A stretch of 64,000 nucleotides of DNA from Seminavis robusta (taxonomy: Eukaryota > Bacillariophyta > Bacillariophyceae > Naviculales > Naviculaceae). Within the stretch, counting starts at the first letter, position 1, and the number at the start of each line of letters is the position of its first letter. The notes under the pieces are model-generated. The model had not been told where the DNA came from. It did no database searches and was given only the letters and a program-made list of their open reading frames with translations. Below are positions 45,001 through 55,558 of this stretch, piece after piece. A program made the position numbers and the translations under genes. The stretch spans positions 1-64,000 of the forward strand of contig CAICTM010000069.1 of the NCBI GenBank assembly GCA_903772945.1, read 5' to 3'.

Positions 45001-45780
45001 TGTAATACCTTTGTTGTTGACGACCCGATACTGTAGCCCAGCCACTCGTATGTTCGCTCGTGTGTCGATGTGTTGATGTTCTGATTGTATTGACATGTTC
45101 GGTATGAAACGGCTAAGATTGGAATACATAGCCGTTGTTTTCCTTTGCGTCCAGAATTTTGTCTTTCAAATTTGATGCTCACATTTTTGGTTTGGGGCAC
45201 CCTGACTGGATTGCGCGTCTATAGTAAAATAGTACAAAAAACACGTTTTGGGCCTTCTCACCGGGTTTCAAAAAAGAAAGAGAGATTCCCTCTTGTTTGC
45301 AACGAACAAACCAAATCGCGATCAGACGAAAATTGTATTGGGTGTGTTAGAGACCTCATTCTCTCGATGCCTGCTGATTGTATGGCCCTACAACCATACA
45401 TTTAGCAGCGCCTAATAGTGTAAGGAAGAGAGTAGTGGGTGGTTCCAGGGCCATACTAACAGCAGCCATCGAGATTTATCGGTTGGAAGCAGCCGAATCG
45501 AAGAATCGATCGCTGTTATCCACCCATTCAGAAGGATAACAGGGCCATCAAACATCACCCAAACCTCGCCGCTTACACCTCGCCAACACTATTAGCAACC
45601 ACTCTTGTATGTATAGAAGGCTGAAGGCTGCAGCGTTCAGTGATTACAGTCGGCCTTTATCAGCAGCAGTCGATTCTTTTGTTGTTAGTCTTCTCTCGCG
45701 ATACACTCGCGATAATTCCCTTTACACGCACCAATATTGTTAACAGCTTTTGGCCGGCTTACATCCTGGGTGCGACCACC
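42096..45780. mobile_element. Kolobok-like DNA transposon with intact ends
   Basis: The first bases GGTGGTCGCACCCAGG and the following ATGTAAGCC are mirrored at 45744-45780 (27 exact bases, then looser pairing to about 37). Both ends are flanked by TTAA. The 3,685-bp element carries one transposase frame. TTAA duplications occur in piggyBac and Kolobok elements; the transposase here is of the Mutator-related type with SYDGAWQQ, which points to Kolobok. The near-identical ends and the nearly full-length gene suggest a fairly recent insertion, between sepiapterin reductase and the ubiquitin-like gene. Confidence 0.85.
42422..44989 (+). pseudogene. Kolobok/Mutator-related transposase with one in-frame stop
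   Basis: 855 codons in one continuous phase, interrupted only by TAA at 43304-43306. Protein homology continues on both sides of the stop (LLYNS before it, SGHGSLVGAATRKVIAFG after it), so a single change explains the break. Candidate catalytic residues are Asp280 (SYDGAWQQ), an Asp in CCDDDSS (383-385) and Glu574 (NANESFN). Zinc-type pairs appear at CPHC with CANEEC near the N-terminus, at CNKC, and at CPFCGKKGH near the C-terminus; the last resembles a nucleic-acid-binding knuckle. The N-terminus and tail are acidic and disordered. The copy is probably inactive unless the stop is read through. Confidence 0.8.
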
Positions 45781-45784
45781 TTAA
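45781..45784. other. TTAA target-site duplication, right
   Basis: TTAA directly after the right inverted end, matching 42092-42095. Confidence 0.8.
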
Positions 45785-45958
45785 AAGACGCACACCACTT
45801 CTATACTCAATCGTACGATCTCACGACTGGAGAGCTCAGGACAAAACCCACCCGCCGAAGCCTCGCATCCAAAATCAAAGCAAACCACCGACAACAAAGA
45901 CACTTTTGAGCCGCCCCCTTTACGCTTCGTCTACTACCACGACAAACTCCTAGCTAGT

Positions 45959-46529
45959 ATGCAGGTAAGCTTGTGGACGGACAGCCCTTTCGTCCTTGAG
46001 AGAGGGAGCCCTGATTCGATTCGTATTGGCATTCGCCTTTATTGATTTCTGCGGAGGCGCAACTGGACCTCGAGGTGGCTGAGAATGGGTTGGGTCTCCT
46101 CCGCTTGGCGGCATTTTCCTGGTGTTCTCGCGTTATGATGTTTTTGTGCTGGTGTCTTTGGCTGTGCCGGTGCCGCTATTGTTTGTTCGCAGTGTATCTC
46201 ACCCGGTCATTTTTCGTTCCTTGTCTGTTGATTATTTCATAAAATGGCTGTGGTTATTTGGATTGATCCTTCTTGTTGCCCTTGATTTTTCACGCGAGAA
46301 GATCTTCATCAAGACACTCACAGGCCGTAAGCAAGCCTTCAACTTCGAGCCCGAGAACCAAGTGTTGGTGGTCAAACAGGCCCTTCAAGAAAAGGAGGGA
46401 ATTCAGGTCGATCAGATCCGATTAATCCACTCAGGAAAACAGCTAGCTGACGACAAAACTTTGGAAAGCTACAATATTGCTGCTGGAGCCACCATTCACA
46501 TGGTCTTGCAATTGCGTGGGGGAAACTAA
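45959..46529 (+). CDS. Divergent ubiquitin-like protein
   Basis: Two coding exons, 45959-45964 (only ATGCAG) and 46302-46529, give 77 residues with a 337-nt intron. The sequence aligns without gaps to ubiquitin: [14 protein letters not shown], the I44 patch ([15 protein letters not shown]) and LRGG at 73-76, with one extra Asn77 that must be removed before conjugation. Lys6, 27, 33 and 48 are kept, but Lys11, Lys29 and Lys63 are replaced by Arg, Ala and Ala. Residue 72, Arg in ubiquitin and Ala in NEDD8, is Gln, so it may use a different E1 or neither. It is a single unit, not polyubiquitin or a ribosomal fusion. A decayed ubiquitin copy is the alternative. Confidence 0.82.
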
Positions 46530-47031
46530 AAAGGCGGATGGTGTCGAGTATTAGTATTTGGGTGCCGTTTGTTGGTGAAACCATCATCGTGCGGTGAAAG
46601 AAAATCTGCAACAAGCGCTGGAATTCACGGATTCTTTATCCGAGCAACAATCCACAACCGCATCAGTTTTCGGCGCTCGTGTTTGCGCTTTTTAGTATTC
46701 CTCTCATTCCGAGGGCATGATAGAACTGTACTAGACGTCAGGTTTCTGAACCGTAAATCGTCGTTCCTATCAAATTTAAGGATTTTTCTCTGGACAGGCT
46801 GGGAACAACCACATGTCGATGGGTTGTCCTTCACTGGCTGTGATGAGGCAGTACAGCACTTCTGGAAGAGAGTTTTCTGATCCGTCCACTGCCCTTCTAG
46901 TCGAATGTTGAGGACGTCTTGTCTCCGCTGGAGCCGTTGGAACCAACATTCTTCAGAACAGTTCCCTTCGGTGTTCTCAGGTTGATCGGCCCCTACATTG
47001 TTCCTCAAAACCAACAACTATAGACGTTGAA
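46530..47031. other. Convergent intergenic gap
   Basis: 500 bases between the stops of two converging genes. One short open frame (46569-46880) lacks protein character. No repeat or RNA gene is seen. Confidence 0.4.
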
Positions 47032-49120
47032 CTACCTACTAGAAGCACTGGTGGTTGGGGAGACAATTCTTCGCAGTGACGGGATATCTCGCTCCAAAAT
47101 TTCGGACAGACGCTTCACTTCGTTGTCATAGTTGATGGACGGAGAGGAGGGCATTCTGCTCAGTCCTCCCATTTGCTCCAATGACGATTGCAAGGGTTCT
47201 CGGATACGTTGCCACAAACTAGCAACGTATTCGTCTCCTTCTCGGATCTCACGGCGATGACAGTTTTGAAACGATGTGCTCAATCCCTCAACCGACATGA
47301 GTTCTTTCTCATGAGCTCGTAGCTTGGCTCCATTGTACCACGTCAATCCTCCAATTCCTAGAATGGACGCTGCCACTACAGATCCCAGGACGGCCTCCAT
47401 GGACCAAGCCCCCGAGGAGGCGGCCGCTGCGAGTGGACCCGCATTCCCGGCGTACCAAATGGCACCGGTCAACCCAGCACTTCCAGCGGTCAGTCCTAGC
47501 TCCTGATATTTGCAATCCCAGTAATGCCGATTGTACCGTTGTCTCAGGTCTTGACAGACCCGAGTATGCATTCGCAAAACACAGACGGAATCGTAGAGGT
47601 GGGTGATGACATTGTCGACTCGCCTTTTGGGTGCTTTCATTACTTCTGCTACAACTTCATCTTTGGTAGCGTATAGATCCGAGAGACCTCCCTGAACGGC
47701 TGATGCAGGAGCAGTAGCAGTCTGAGCAGATTGATCACCTTCCATATCTTCTTCTCCGTTACTAGTTGTTGTTGTATTGTTGAGCTTCTCCATGGCATCC
47801 TCTACTGGTAAGCACATTGTAAAAATGCGAGGTAGATCCTTTCGAGGGATTACTTTGGAAAGATTCCAGCACAAAGAACCGTACGCACGGGCAAAGTCAT
47901 GGATCTGTCAAGTAAGTAAGTGTGTGAGACTTCGTACTGTAGATGCATGTGGCATTGGGAGACAACAGTAAACGGCGACAGAATAGAATTACCTTTTCAA
48001 ACTGATCTGCTTTGTTGAGTACAATCATCAACTTGTGATCCATGCCACCAAGGGAATGCAAGAGAATGGAAAGAGTCTCTCCTGTAGTCCCTGGTTTGTC
48101 TGGATCAAAGAATAGCAAGACAATGTCGGCTCGTTCGGCAAACCATCGTACCACTCCTGCAAGTAAGATAGTCAAGAGAACCAAGGGATCGCCATGATGA
48201 TTGATGAGATGGAATCAAATCGAACATGATGACAGACATTCCAAAATAACAGAGCACTTTTTGCATTGATAGTTAGTTGACGTACCGGGAAAGTCATAGC
48301 CCCGATCCATGAGACTGGCACTGCTGTCCTTTGGGTTTCCCTGCTGTAACATTCCACCCATACTGGCTGGACTATCGATCATTCCAGGCGAATCTACCAT
48401 CATAAACTCGGTTGTCCGAATATCCTTTCGTACTTTGAGTTGTGTGTGATGGATCAGAGTGGGACCAAACTGGCTGAGACTGTTGAATCCAAATGCTGGA
48501 TTGCCATAGATAAACGCTGGTCCATCTTGATCCTGATCTTCGGGTCCAGCCGTGATGATGGTGAAGCAATCATCGGTGGGTGCCACTCCTGCGGTTTGTA
48601 CATTTCGGCCCATGACGTAATTGATAAAGCTGCTTTTTCCACTGGAATGATTTCCCACCAAAAAGACAAAGGGGAGGAGCGTATTGTTGCCAATCAATGT
48701 TCCTTCTACGCCCCCGTCTGCTGTTAGTTGCTGTTGTTCCAATGGACCACGAAGCTAATTGGAAAATATGGATTGCATAATATGAAATAGACAGCACAGA
48801 AAATAGTGAGGGCAATGATGTCATTTTTCTATTGTTGTGTCCACAGATACCGTACACACCTTTTCATTGAGTGGCATCAAAGACATGTAGAGTTCACCAC
48901 AATTCTTGAGAACTTGGGCTTCTTGACTTTCATTTTTCTTGTCCGCACTGCCATCTCCATCGGTTCCATTGCCATGCGCAAATTTGTTCCAATTCCAGGT
49001 CCCTCCTGAACTCGACAAGGATCTTCTACATGTGCTAGCGACAAAGGGTACAAAACTCGACGGAGACCGAAATGTGGCCACAGCCCGACGTGACAGGGGT
49101 GATCTAGCAAGACGTAGCAT
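47032..49120 (-). CDS. Mitochondrial-type dynamin-superfamily GTPase (EHD-like)
   Basis: Four exons on the minus strand, 48860-49120, 48286-48754, 47993-48156 and 47032-47904, give 588 residues. GTPase motifs: P-loop GNHSSGKS (120-127), a switch Thr in GVAPTDDCF, DSPGMID, and NKAD (291-294). The P-loop and switch region resemble EHD/sarcalumenin-type dynamins, which remodel membranes on GTP hydrolysis. The first 40 residues are Arg/Ser-rich and amphipathic with almost no acidic residues, as in a mitochondrial presequence. Residues about 434-488 hold two Gly/Ala-rich hydrophobic segments, suggesting membrane anchorage like mitofusin or FZL. I infer an organelle-membrane GTPase; its exact role is unknown. 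Confidence 0.8.
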
Positions 49121-49650
49121 TACTGATCAGATAGATAGATGGATAGAAAAACTACCGTATTGGAAAAGACAGAGAGGCCATGAATGACGGGGAGATGAAG
49201 CCGAGAAAGCTCTGGCTGGAATGGCGAGGTGGCGTTTCTTGGAAAAAGTCGGTATCTTTTGAGTTCGACCGCTAAGGTTAAAGCTGAATCTTTGCGTTAA
49301 GCCAACAAGGCGGATTACGACACCCCTCTTCCCTCCTTGTCTCTTTTCCTCTCTCCTCGAGTGTCAGGCTCCTTTCAACCCACAAGATCCGAGTCCAGTC
49401 CAAAGTCCAAAAGAAGACTTGCTTGGTACCTCATTAGTCAGAACACTCTGAAGGCCGACAACACATTCCGCAGAGGGCTTTCATGGTTCTCACGTCCTCA
49501 CTACCGTATTCTCCATGCATGTAATGGACTGCAACTAATCGAATCGAATTGAAGCAAAAATGGATTAAGTTCGGGGCTGCCCTGTCGAAGAAAATCAAGA
49601 TCATCTTTGGTTATCCATACGATCGTTGCAAGAACCCAGCCGCGACAACA
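49121..49650. other. Divergent intergenic region
   Basis: About 530 bases between divergent start codons, presumably promoters for both genes. A pyrimidine-rich tract (CCCTCTTCCCTCC-type) lies near 49324-49360. No motif stands out. Confidence 0.35.
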
Positions 49651-50772
49651 ATGACCAATGGCGACTCTTCACTCAGGCAACACAGAGGCGACACCATCAC
49701 CAGCAGCAGGAATACCAGATTGCACACTCTCATCACCAGACTGCAGATTTTGTTGTTGGGTATCCTCCTGGGAGCTCTGCCTGGGTTGTACGTGGGAATC
49801 CCCTCTTCAACTGACATTGCCGACACGCAACAAACACATCCAGAGCTGGATTGCGATCACAACCATGCACTACAGCTAGATACTGCCAGCAGTTCTAGCA
49901 GTGCCGGCAGTCAACAGGAACAAGAAAGTACAGTCAAGACCAAACACCCTGACTGGTGCCCAACGGCCCAATGCACAGATACCGATCTGTGTCATCCCTG
50001 TCAACGACGCTTCCTCATTGTGATTGCCACACCCCGATCGGCATCTACCACTCTGACGTGGATGTTGGACGAATTGCCAGGGATTCGCATGGCAGGAGAA
50101 AACAACAATATGCTCACTTTTATTTTCAATGCCAACAAGGCGGTCTTCAATCACTCTTCCTTTCATCGTGGAAATGAAGAGAGGACGTCTTGGGGACACA
50201 ATCACATACCCAACCAAACCTTTGCGTGTGCCGCCCAGGCCATGATTCAAGCCATTAATCCACCCGAGCTACTACTAACGACAGATCGAATCCATCTTGC
50301 AGACAAGCTTCAGGAACAATCCACCATTGTGGGATTCAAAACCATTCGATTTGAACGTGGCGTCGATGGAAAACCTCAGACCGAACAAGAATGGTTGGAA
50401 AAGGTGGAATTTGTCAAGGAAAATTTCCCCTGTTCTCGAATCTTGGTCAATATCAATTCCAACGTTACACGACAATCCGAATCCTTCAAAGCCGCGAAAT
50501 GGGGAACGATTTCCGAAAACAGTCTGCGGAATCGAATGCTCAAGTTAAAGCGGATCGCCGAACTGTTTGGACCTGAACGGGCATATCTCTTGGATTCGGC
50601 AGAATGGACCAAGAATGTGGAGATTCTCAATGCGGCTGTGTCTTGGTTGGGCTTTGACAGAGCATGTCATTTTCGGGAGTTGTTGCAATTCAATACGGCT
50701 GGAGCCAAGGGATTCACACATTCCAAGACGAAGCTTGACTATCATTCTCCCCGCTGCAAAAGACTCGAGTAG
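49651..50772 (+). CDS. Sulfotransferase-like type II membrane protein
   Basis: Single exon, 373 residues from ATG at 49651. One membrane helix near residues 28-50 follows a short basic N-terminus (type II topology, lumenal catalytic part). After a Ser/Gln-rich stem comes RFLIVIATPRSASTTL, which resembles the 5'-phosphosulfate-binding loop of Golgi PAPS-dependent sulfotransferases, then LDELPGIRMAGENN. Several Asn-X-Ser/Thr sequons and Cys pairs fit a lumenal domain. It would transfer sulfate to a glycan or protein in the Golgi; the acceptor is unknown. The frame extends upstream without an ATG, so the start is the first available one. Confidence 0.7.
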   Translation: MTNGDSSLRQHRGDTITSSRNTRLHTLITRLQILLLGILLGALPGLYVGIPSSTDIADTQQTHPELDCDHNHALQLDTASSSSSAGSQQEQESTVKTKHPDWCPTAQCTDTDLCHPCQRRFLIVIATPRSASTTLTWMLDELPGIRMAGENNNMLTFIFNANKAVFNHSSFHRGNEERTSWGHNHIPNQTFACAAQAMIQAINPPELLLTTDRIHLADKLQEQSTIVGFKTIRFERGVDGKPQTEQEWLEKVEFVKENFPCSRILVNINSNVTRQSESFKAAKWGTISENSLRNRMLKLKRIAELFGPERAYLLDSAEWTKNVEILNAAVSWLGFDRACHFRELLQFNTAGAKGFTHSKTKLDYHSPRCKRLE

Positions 50773-51143
50773 CAACTCGGTAACCACTTGAGTTGGGCTC
50801 ACAAGGGCTCACCCATATACCGGTATCCAACGAAGGGGCCCCTGCACTCAAATCCTTCGTGCGCGTGGCTGTGACGAGCAATCAAAGTCATGGCCAGACC
50901 AATCAATCTGCAAGGGCGAAAACTAGTAACTGTTGCTCGTTTCAGTCCCTGCAATCGCTTCAACCAAGCACTAGCTAGAGGAAGGCTTTCTTGGATTAGG
51001 TTTGAAATTGAATGGTTTCACCGCGGCTTCCCAGGTACTTGTTTGGGTCGTACAATAGGATCATGCTAATCTGCTTACTACCAGTGGTAGCTACGGTAGT
51101 CTATGGCAACCTTCCTTTTTTTGTAACATCACTTAGCTAGCAT
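50773..51143. other. Convergent intergenic gap
   Basis: 370 bases between two converging stops. CTAGCTAG-type strings are the only pattern. No gene or RNA feature is seen. Confidence 0.35.
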
Positions 51144-52226
51144 TTATGAGAGCTGGTCAGCGTCTCCCAGAAACGACGATAGTACGCTGCCGTAGAGGAT
51201 TTCATTCTCTAGCATTCCATAGTGAGAACAGCCAGCAAGAGTCATGTGTTGAACTCGGTCGAATAATCCATCCCATCCCTCGACACATGTTTCCGTGACA
51301 AAGTCATGTTGTCCTCTTAGAATCAACGCTGGTTGTTGCAGTTTTTCGGGAATGGGTTCTTCTTCTTCTTGCGCTCCTTCTGAGGCTGTGTTCTTGGAAT
51401 CTACAGACACGACTACTAAGGATGCCTTGTAATCCCCAATCGATTGCAATCCTCTCAGTCTCGGCGGCCCTGCTTGACTGTAGGAATCCATAAGGGGAAA
51501 TGGCATTGGTACCAATCTGCACTCGTGCTGTTCACGAAATGCCTTGGGGACCTTTTTGGAGAGTGTGGTAACTCCGTCATCATCCGAATCGTCCTCTTCT
51601 TCGTCATTTCCAGTCAATTCTCGACACAGTCGTTGGACTTCTTGTTCGACAATGGCTGTGGAAGTTGGAACACTGGCCAAGACGGCAGATTGACATTTTT
51701 GTAGTTCTTCCAAAGAATTTGTGTCGCGGCAATACTTGAGGTATTCAAAGAGCAAGATTCCTCCAAAGGAATGCCCCAACAAATGGTATTTATCAAACTT
51801 CCAGTGTTTGATCAAGAGATCCAAATCTCGCACCATGCCGTCGACATCCAGCCGGGACGTCTCTTCTTCGCCCGTCTCTGGATTGGTTCGCGTGAGCGCG
51901 GACGGTTTGACCACGGTTTTCGACTGACCGCAACCCAACTGATCGTACACCACAATGCTTCGGTCCACCACGACATATGCCAGAGGCAACAAGTAATTGC
52001 AAGGTATCAAAGGCCCTCCATGGAGCACCACCAGAGGCGGCTTTTGCTGCAATTGACGTGGTCGAAAGATCCGGTATTGAATGGTGCCTCGATTGGGAAT
52101 ATCCAATGAGCCAATCTTGCACATGACACCCGTCATTCCAAGCGGTGGAGGAGCGCATCGTTGTGGCCTTCCAGCATTGGTGGTGTTGTTGGCACTGGGT
52201 GGATCAAAGAACTTGGAGGGTAGCAT
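51144..52226 (-). CDS. Proline-iminopeptidase-like alpha/beta hydrolase
   Basis: Single exon, 360 residues, peptidase family S33 type. The oxyanion-hole HGGP is at residues 69-72, the nucleophile elbow GHSFGG at 151-156 (Ser153), the catalytic Asp at about 308 (GQHDFVTE) and His at about 335 (GCSHYGM). VYDQLGCGQS is typical of prolyl aminopeptidases, which release N-terminal proline or hydrophobic residues. The cap domain contains a long acidic insert (about 208-220). No targeting peptide is obvious, so it is probably cytosolic. Other S33 hydrolases, including esterases, share these motifs, so the substrate is not certain. Confidence 0.85.
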   Translation of the reverse strand: MLPSKFFDPPSANNTTNAGRPQRCAPPPLGMTGVMCKIGSLDIPNRGTIQYRIFRPRQLQQKPPLVVLHGGPLIPCNYLLPLAYVVVDRSIVVYDQLGCGQSKTVVKPSALTRTNPETGEEETSRLDVDGMVRDLDLLIKHWKFDKYHLLGHSFGGILLFEYLKYCRDTNSLEELQKCQSAVLASVPTSTAIVEQEVQRLCRELTGNDEEEDDSDDDGVTTLSKKVPKAFREQHECRLVPMPFPLMDSYSQAGPPRLRGLQSIGDYKASLVVVSVDSKNTASEGAQEEEEPIPEKLQQPALILRGQHDFVTETCVEGWDGLFDRVQHMTLAGCSHYGMLENEILYGSVLSSFLGDADQLS

Positions 52227-52737
52227 GGTGCTTGAGATTACTAGAGGATGTCGAGGTTGGAAATGTGGTGAATTCGGTGAGAAAGTGAGTGAGAAAGCCG
52301 TTGGATCTTTGAAAAGATACGATCCACTGTGCGACCTGAACCGGAAAAGTCAACAACCGCACCAAACGAAACCACAATGGCGAGACGGCGAGACCTAGCC
52401 AGGGCCTAGCAGGCGAGAGGCGAGAGAGACAACAAGGATGATGGCTCTGGGGCCGAACAAACAAAGCCATGGCCCACTAAAGACTCTTCTCCATGGCACC
52501 CAACGAGACGACGGAGAAACGCGATGGATTCAAACCTCCAAGCGAGAACCCTTCCAACATGAAATTCCTCGACGGAAGAAACGACGGCCGAAAAGAAACG
52601 GATGTGCATTGGGGCCGTTGTTTCTTCTCCTTGAATGAAGCATCTCGTCTCATTCATTCAACATCTGGTCTCATTTTTTCAAACTTGACTCCTTACGACG
52701 CATTTACTTCCAGTTTGATTATCAGTCTCCTTTGACA
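52227..52737. other. Divergent promoter region
   Basis: 511 bases between divergent start codons. A short GC-rich run with GGCGAGAGGCGAGAGAG lies near 52410. No confident promoter element could be named. Confidence 0.35.
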
Positions 52738-54678
52738 ATGAAGACCGGGCTTCCTTCCTTCCCAGCAATCTTGGTAATCACGATTTTGATGATTACGAAT
52801 GCCTCTGCAACGATGACCCCTCCCAATGGTGCCAGAGCACTCAGTCAAACTCTTCTGGGAAGTAGCAAGGGAATCAATTTTGGACGCAAGGTGGAATTGT
52901 CACACGACGGAGAACGATTGGCAGTGGGACAAGATGAAACTGTGACAATCTACGAACGAACAAAGATCAAGTCCAATATTGAAGACATTACCACAGACAA
53001 AGCTTGGAAGAGAATCCAGGTGATACCTGCCACTACTGACAAGCCTGTAACCCATCGGATCTCTCTTTCTCCCGATGGCAAAGCCGTTGCCATTCGACAC
53101 AAGGAAAACGTGAAGGTCCATGTGGTGGATACTGGCGAGCTGATGGGAGCTCCTGTCAATGTCTGTGGCCCTTACAACATTTGGAATCGAAATGTCAAGC
53201 TGCATCAGACACCTCCTCATTCCGCCTTTGGACAATATACTATGCTCACGGTTAGCTGTGAAGGTTCCAATGCACTGGCTGGTGTGGTCAAGATTCTGCG
53301 ATTTAACGAGAATGACAATCAGTGGGACAACCTATTTACAATCACTCCTCAAGAAACGAGAGGCCTGTTTGGTTGGGAAACTGCCATGAACATTCACAGC
53401 GATGATTGCATTCTCATTGCCATTGCCAGTCCTCTATTCGACAATTGGCGAGGAATGGTCCAAGTCTTCAAGCTCACTCCAGACGGACAGGTGACTCTGC
53501 ATGGGGATACCTTGCAAGGAGAGAACCGAGGAGACAAATTTGGAACTGCCATGGCCTTTAACACCGATGAACAGCCTCATTTGGTGGTGGGTGCTCCCGA
53601 GTACGCCAAAGGGCATGGTTGTGTCAGTGTTTTCCACTTTGACCGCCCCAGTGTCAGCGAGGAAAAGACCTGGCTTGCAATCGGAGACAGCCCCATGACT
53701 GGCACTCAGCAAGGTGACAAGTTTGGTTCGCTAGTGGCCATCTCTGCCAATGGTGACCGCATTTTGGGCGCATCAGCTGCAAAGGAAGGTGGTGTGCGCA
53801 GTTACTTGCGAACATCTTTCCGAACATTAGAGCTTCTTGGGACCTTCTCAGATGATGAAGCTGGGACTTCCTCAATTGCTCTGAGTTACTCAGGATCAAT
53901 TGCTGCTTTTGGTACCATCAAAGGTTGGGACTCAAGTGGTGCAGTGGTGGGACGAACTCAAGTCTTCTTGGATGGGAATCCATTCTGTGGTGTTGAAATG
54001 CTAGGTGTTTCCATGGATGATCAGTTCCTTAGCCGAACACTTTGCCGCAATGGGCCATCTGTCATCACCACACCAGATGCTTGCATCAACCATAACTCGG
54101 TCTTCCACTGCACCTGGGTTGACAACCTCAGTACTGCTCCTCCAAGTAGTGCCCCCAGTGCACTTCCTACTTCTACTCCCAGCATGTCTCCTTCTGGTGT
54201 CCCCAGTGGTATCCCCAGCACCTCACCCGCTGCAAACCCAAGTGCTGCTCCCAGTTTGACTCCATCCCTGAGCCCCTCTCAAGTTCCCACCGGAAAACCT
54301 AGCATTGCTCCGAGTGTGGAGCCAACTGTACCTCCTAGCATTAGTCCTTCAGCATTCCCCAGCATGACCCCCAGTGTCCAGCCCAGCCTTGCTCCAACCG
54401 CAGTGCCATCAGCATCCCCAAGCTTTCTTGATGACAGCATTTTTGGTGAAGGCAGTGAATGGGATTTGCCAATAGTTTCTGGCATGGCTTGTGCCTCCAT
54501 TATGGCTGTAACAGTTGGTGCAGGAGTATATTTGAAGGTATGGACAAGGGGCGAGGATGAAAGCAGCGGTGATAGTGAGATTGAACCTCAGAATGACACA
54601 GATGTTGGATTAGATCTTGAAGCTGCAATCCCCACAGGGGTAGACGGTCCTCTTTTTGATGTGTATCTGGACCCTTAG
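52738..54678 (+). CDS. Secreted beta-propeller protein with Pro-Ser stalk and membrane anchor
   Basis: Single exon, 646 residues from ATG at 52738. A signal peptide (1 to about 22, ending NASA) precedes about 420 residues of repeats with the pattern GDKFGxxxAxSxDG (for example GDKFGTAMAFNTDE and GDKFGSLVAISANGD), as in integrin-type FG-GAP beta-propellers. Residues about 465-565 are PSxxPS repeats (SAPSALPTSTPSMSPSG and similar), a stalk common in diatom surface proteins. A membrane span at about 580-600 and an acidic cytosolic tail follow. I infer a plasma-membrane or wall-associated adhesion protein. Confidence 0.8.
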   Translation: MKTGLPSFPAILVITILMITNASATMTPPNGARALSQTLLGSSKGINFGRKVELSHDGERLAVGQDETVTIYERTKIKSNIEDITTDKAWKRIQVIPATTDKPVTHRISLSPDGKAVAIRHKENVKVHVVDTGELMGAPVNVCGPYNIWNRNVKLHQTPPHSAFGQYTMLTVSCEGSNALAGVVKILRFNENDNQWDNLFTITPQETRGLFGWETAMNIHSDDCILIAIASPLFDNWRGMVQVFKLTPDGQVTLHGDTLQGENRGDKFGTAMAFNTDEQPHLVVGAPEYAKGHGCVSVFHFDRPSVSEEKTWLAIGDSPMTGTQQGDKFGSLVAISANGDRILGASAAKEGGVRSYLRTSFRTLELLGTFSDDEAGTSSIALSYSGSIAAFGTIKGWDSSGAVVGRTQVFLDGNPFCGVEMLGVSMDDQFLSRTLCRNGPSVITTPDACINHNSVFHCTWVDNLSTAPPSSAPSALPTSTPSMSPSGVPSGIPSTSPAANPSAAPSLTPSLSPSQVPTGKPSIAPSVEPTVPPSISPSAFPSMTPSVQPSLAPTAVPSASPSFLDDSIFGEGSEWDLPIVSGMACASIMAVTVGAGVYLKVWTRGEDESSGDSEIEPQNDTDVGLDLEAAIPTGVDGPLFDVYLDP

Positions 54679-55558
54679 AAGAGCAAGGGTGGGTTGTGGT
54701 GCACCTGCCTGCCTCCATAGAGTAAACTTAATTGTACTAGCTAGCTTTGACGTCAAAAACAAAATAATTTCTTCTTCCACTCACACCATATCTTTTCTCA
54801 ATTTCTTGTTGTGGGTGTGCACACGGGCAACTGTTCCACCTCCAGTCAACATGGATCTGATGATGATTTGGTTGTCGCCACAAAGGAGAATCAAGATATC
54901 CCTTGGAAGGTTGAGTCTCCGACGGGCAAACAACCAAGCCGGCGAAAGGCGAAACATTCCAATATCAAGGCCCATGCGAATCCCATAGCCCATCTTTCCA
55001 TCCCTTTGTTGTTTCCAAGCCAAAATGCTTTTTCAATGCCTTGCCATTGTCAGCACAGACAAAACTCAATATTCGAATTCCCAAACGCACGACGCTCAAT
55101 TGGCCTTGTTAATTGAAGCTACTCATATGCTGCCTCGGTGGCTTTCGCAAATCTAGCCCTCGTGTTGGTCCCCAAGTTTGTCGCCCTGATCGCATGGAAC
55201 CTAGTCCCAAATTTGACCTTTTCTTTTCCTAGCCAAGCCTGCCCCCCTGACTGCTTGTGTATATATTAGTAGCTTCACTACTCTAGCTTCCCTACTAGCT
55301 AGCTAGTACCGTACTGCAGCTAGTACATACATGTAGACGCCCTAAAGAGAGCCACCGTAAGAGAGATAGACTCACTCGACTCGTCACTCGACTGTCACTC
55401 GTCACTCAGCCATCACGAGAGAGTTCACACAGCTTTCGACCGGCTTATTGAGACGACGAAACTCCCCTTTCGCTCATTTCTTCTACTCATTTTTTCAACT
55501 TTTCAATCGCTCATTTCTCCGGAACTCAGCTTTGTTGTACAAAGCGAACATCCATCTG
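54679..55558. other. Intergenic region
   Basis: About 880 bases between two rightward genes. It includes TGACGTCA at 54748-54755, clustered CTAGCTAG near 55300, and CTCGTCACTCGACTGTCACTC-like short repeats near 55375-55410. Open frames near 54811-55116 lack protein character. Confidence 0.4.
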
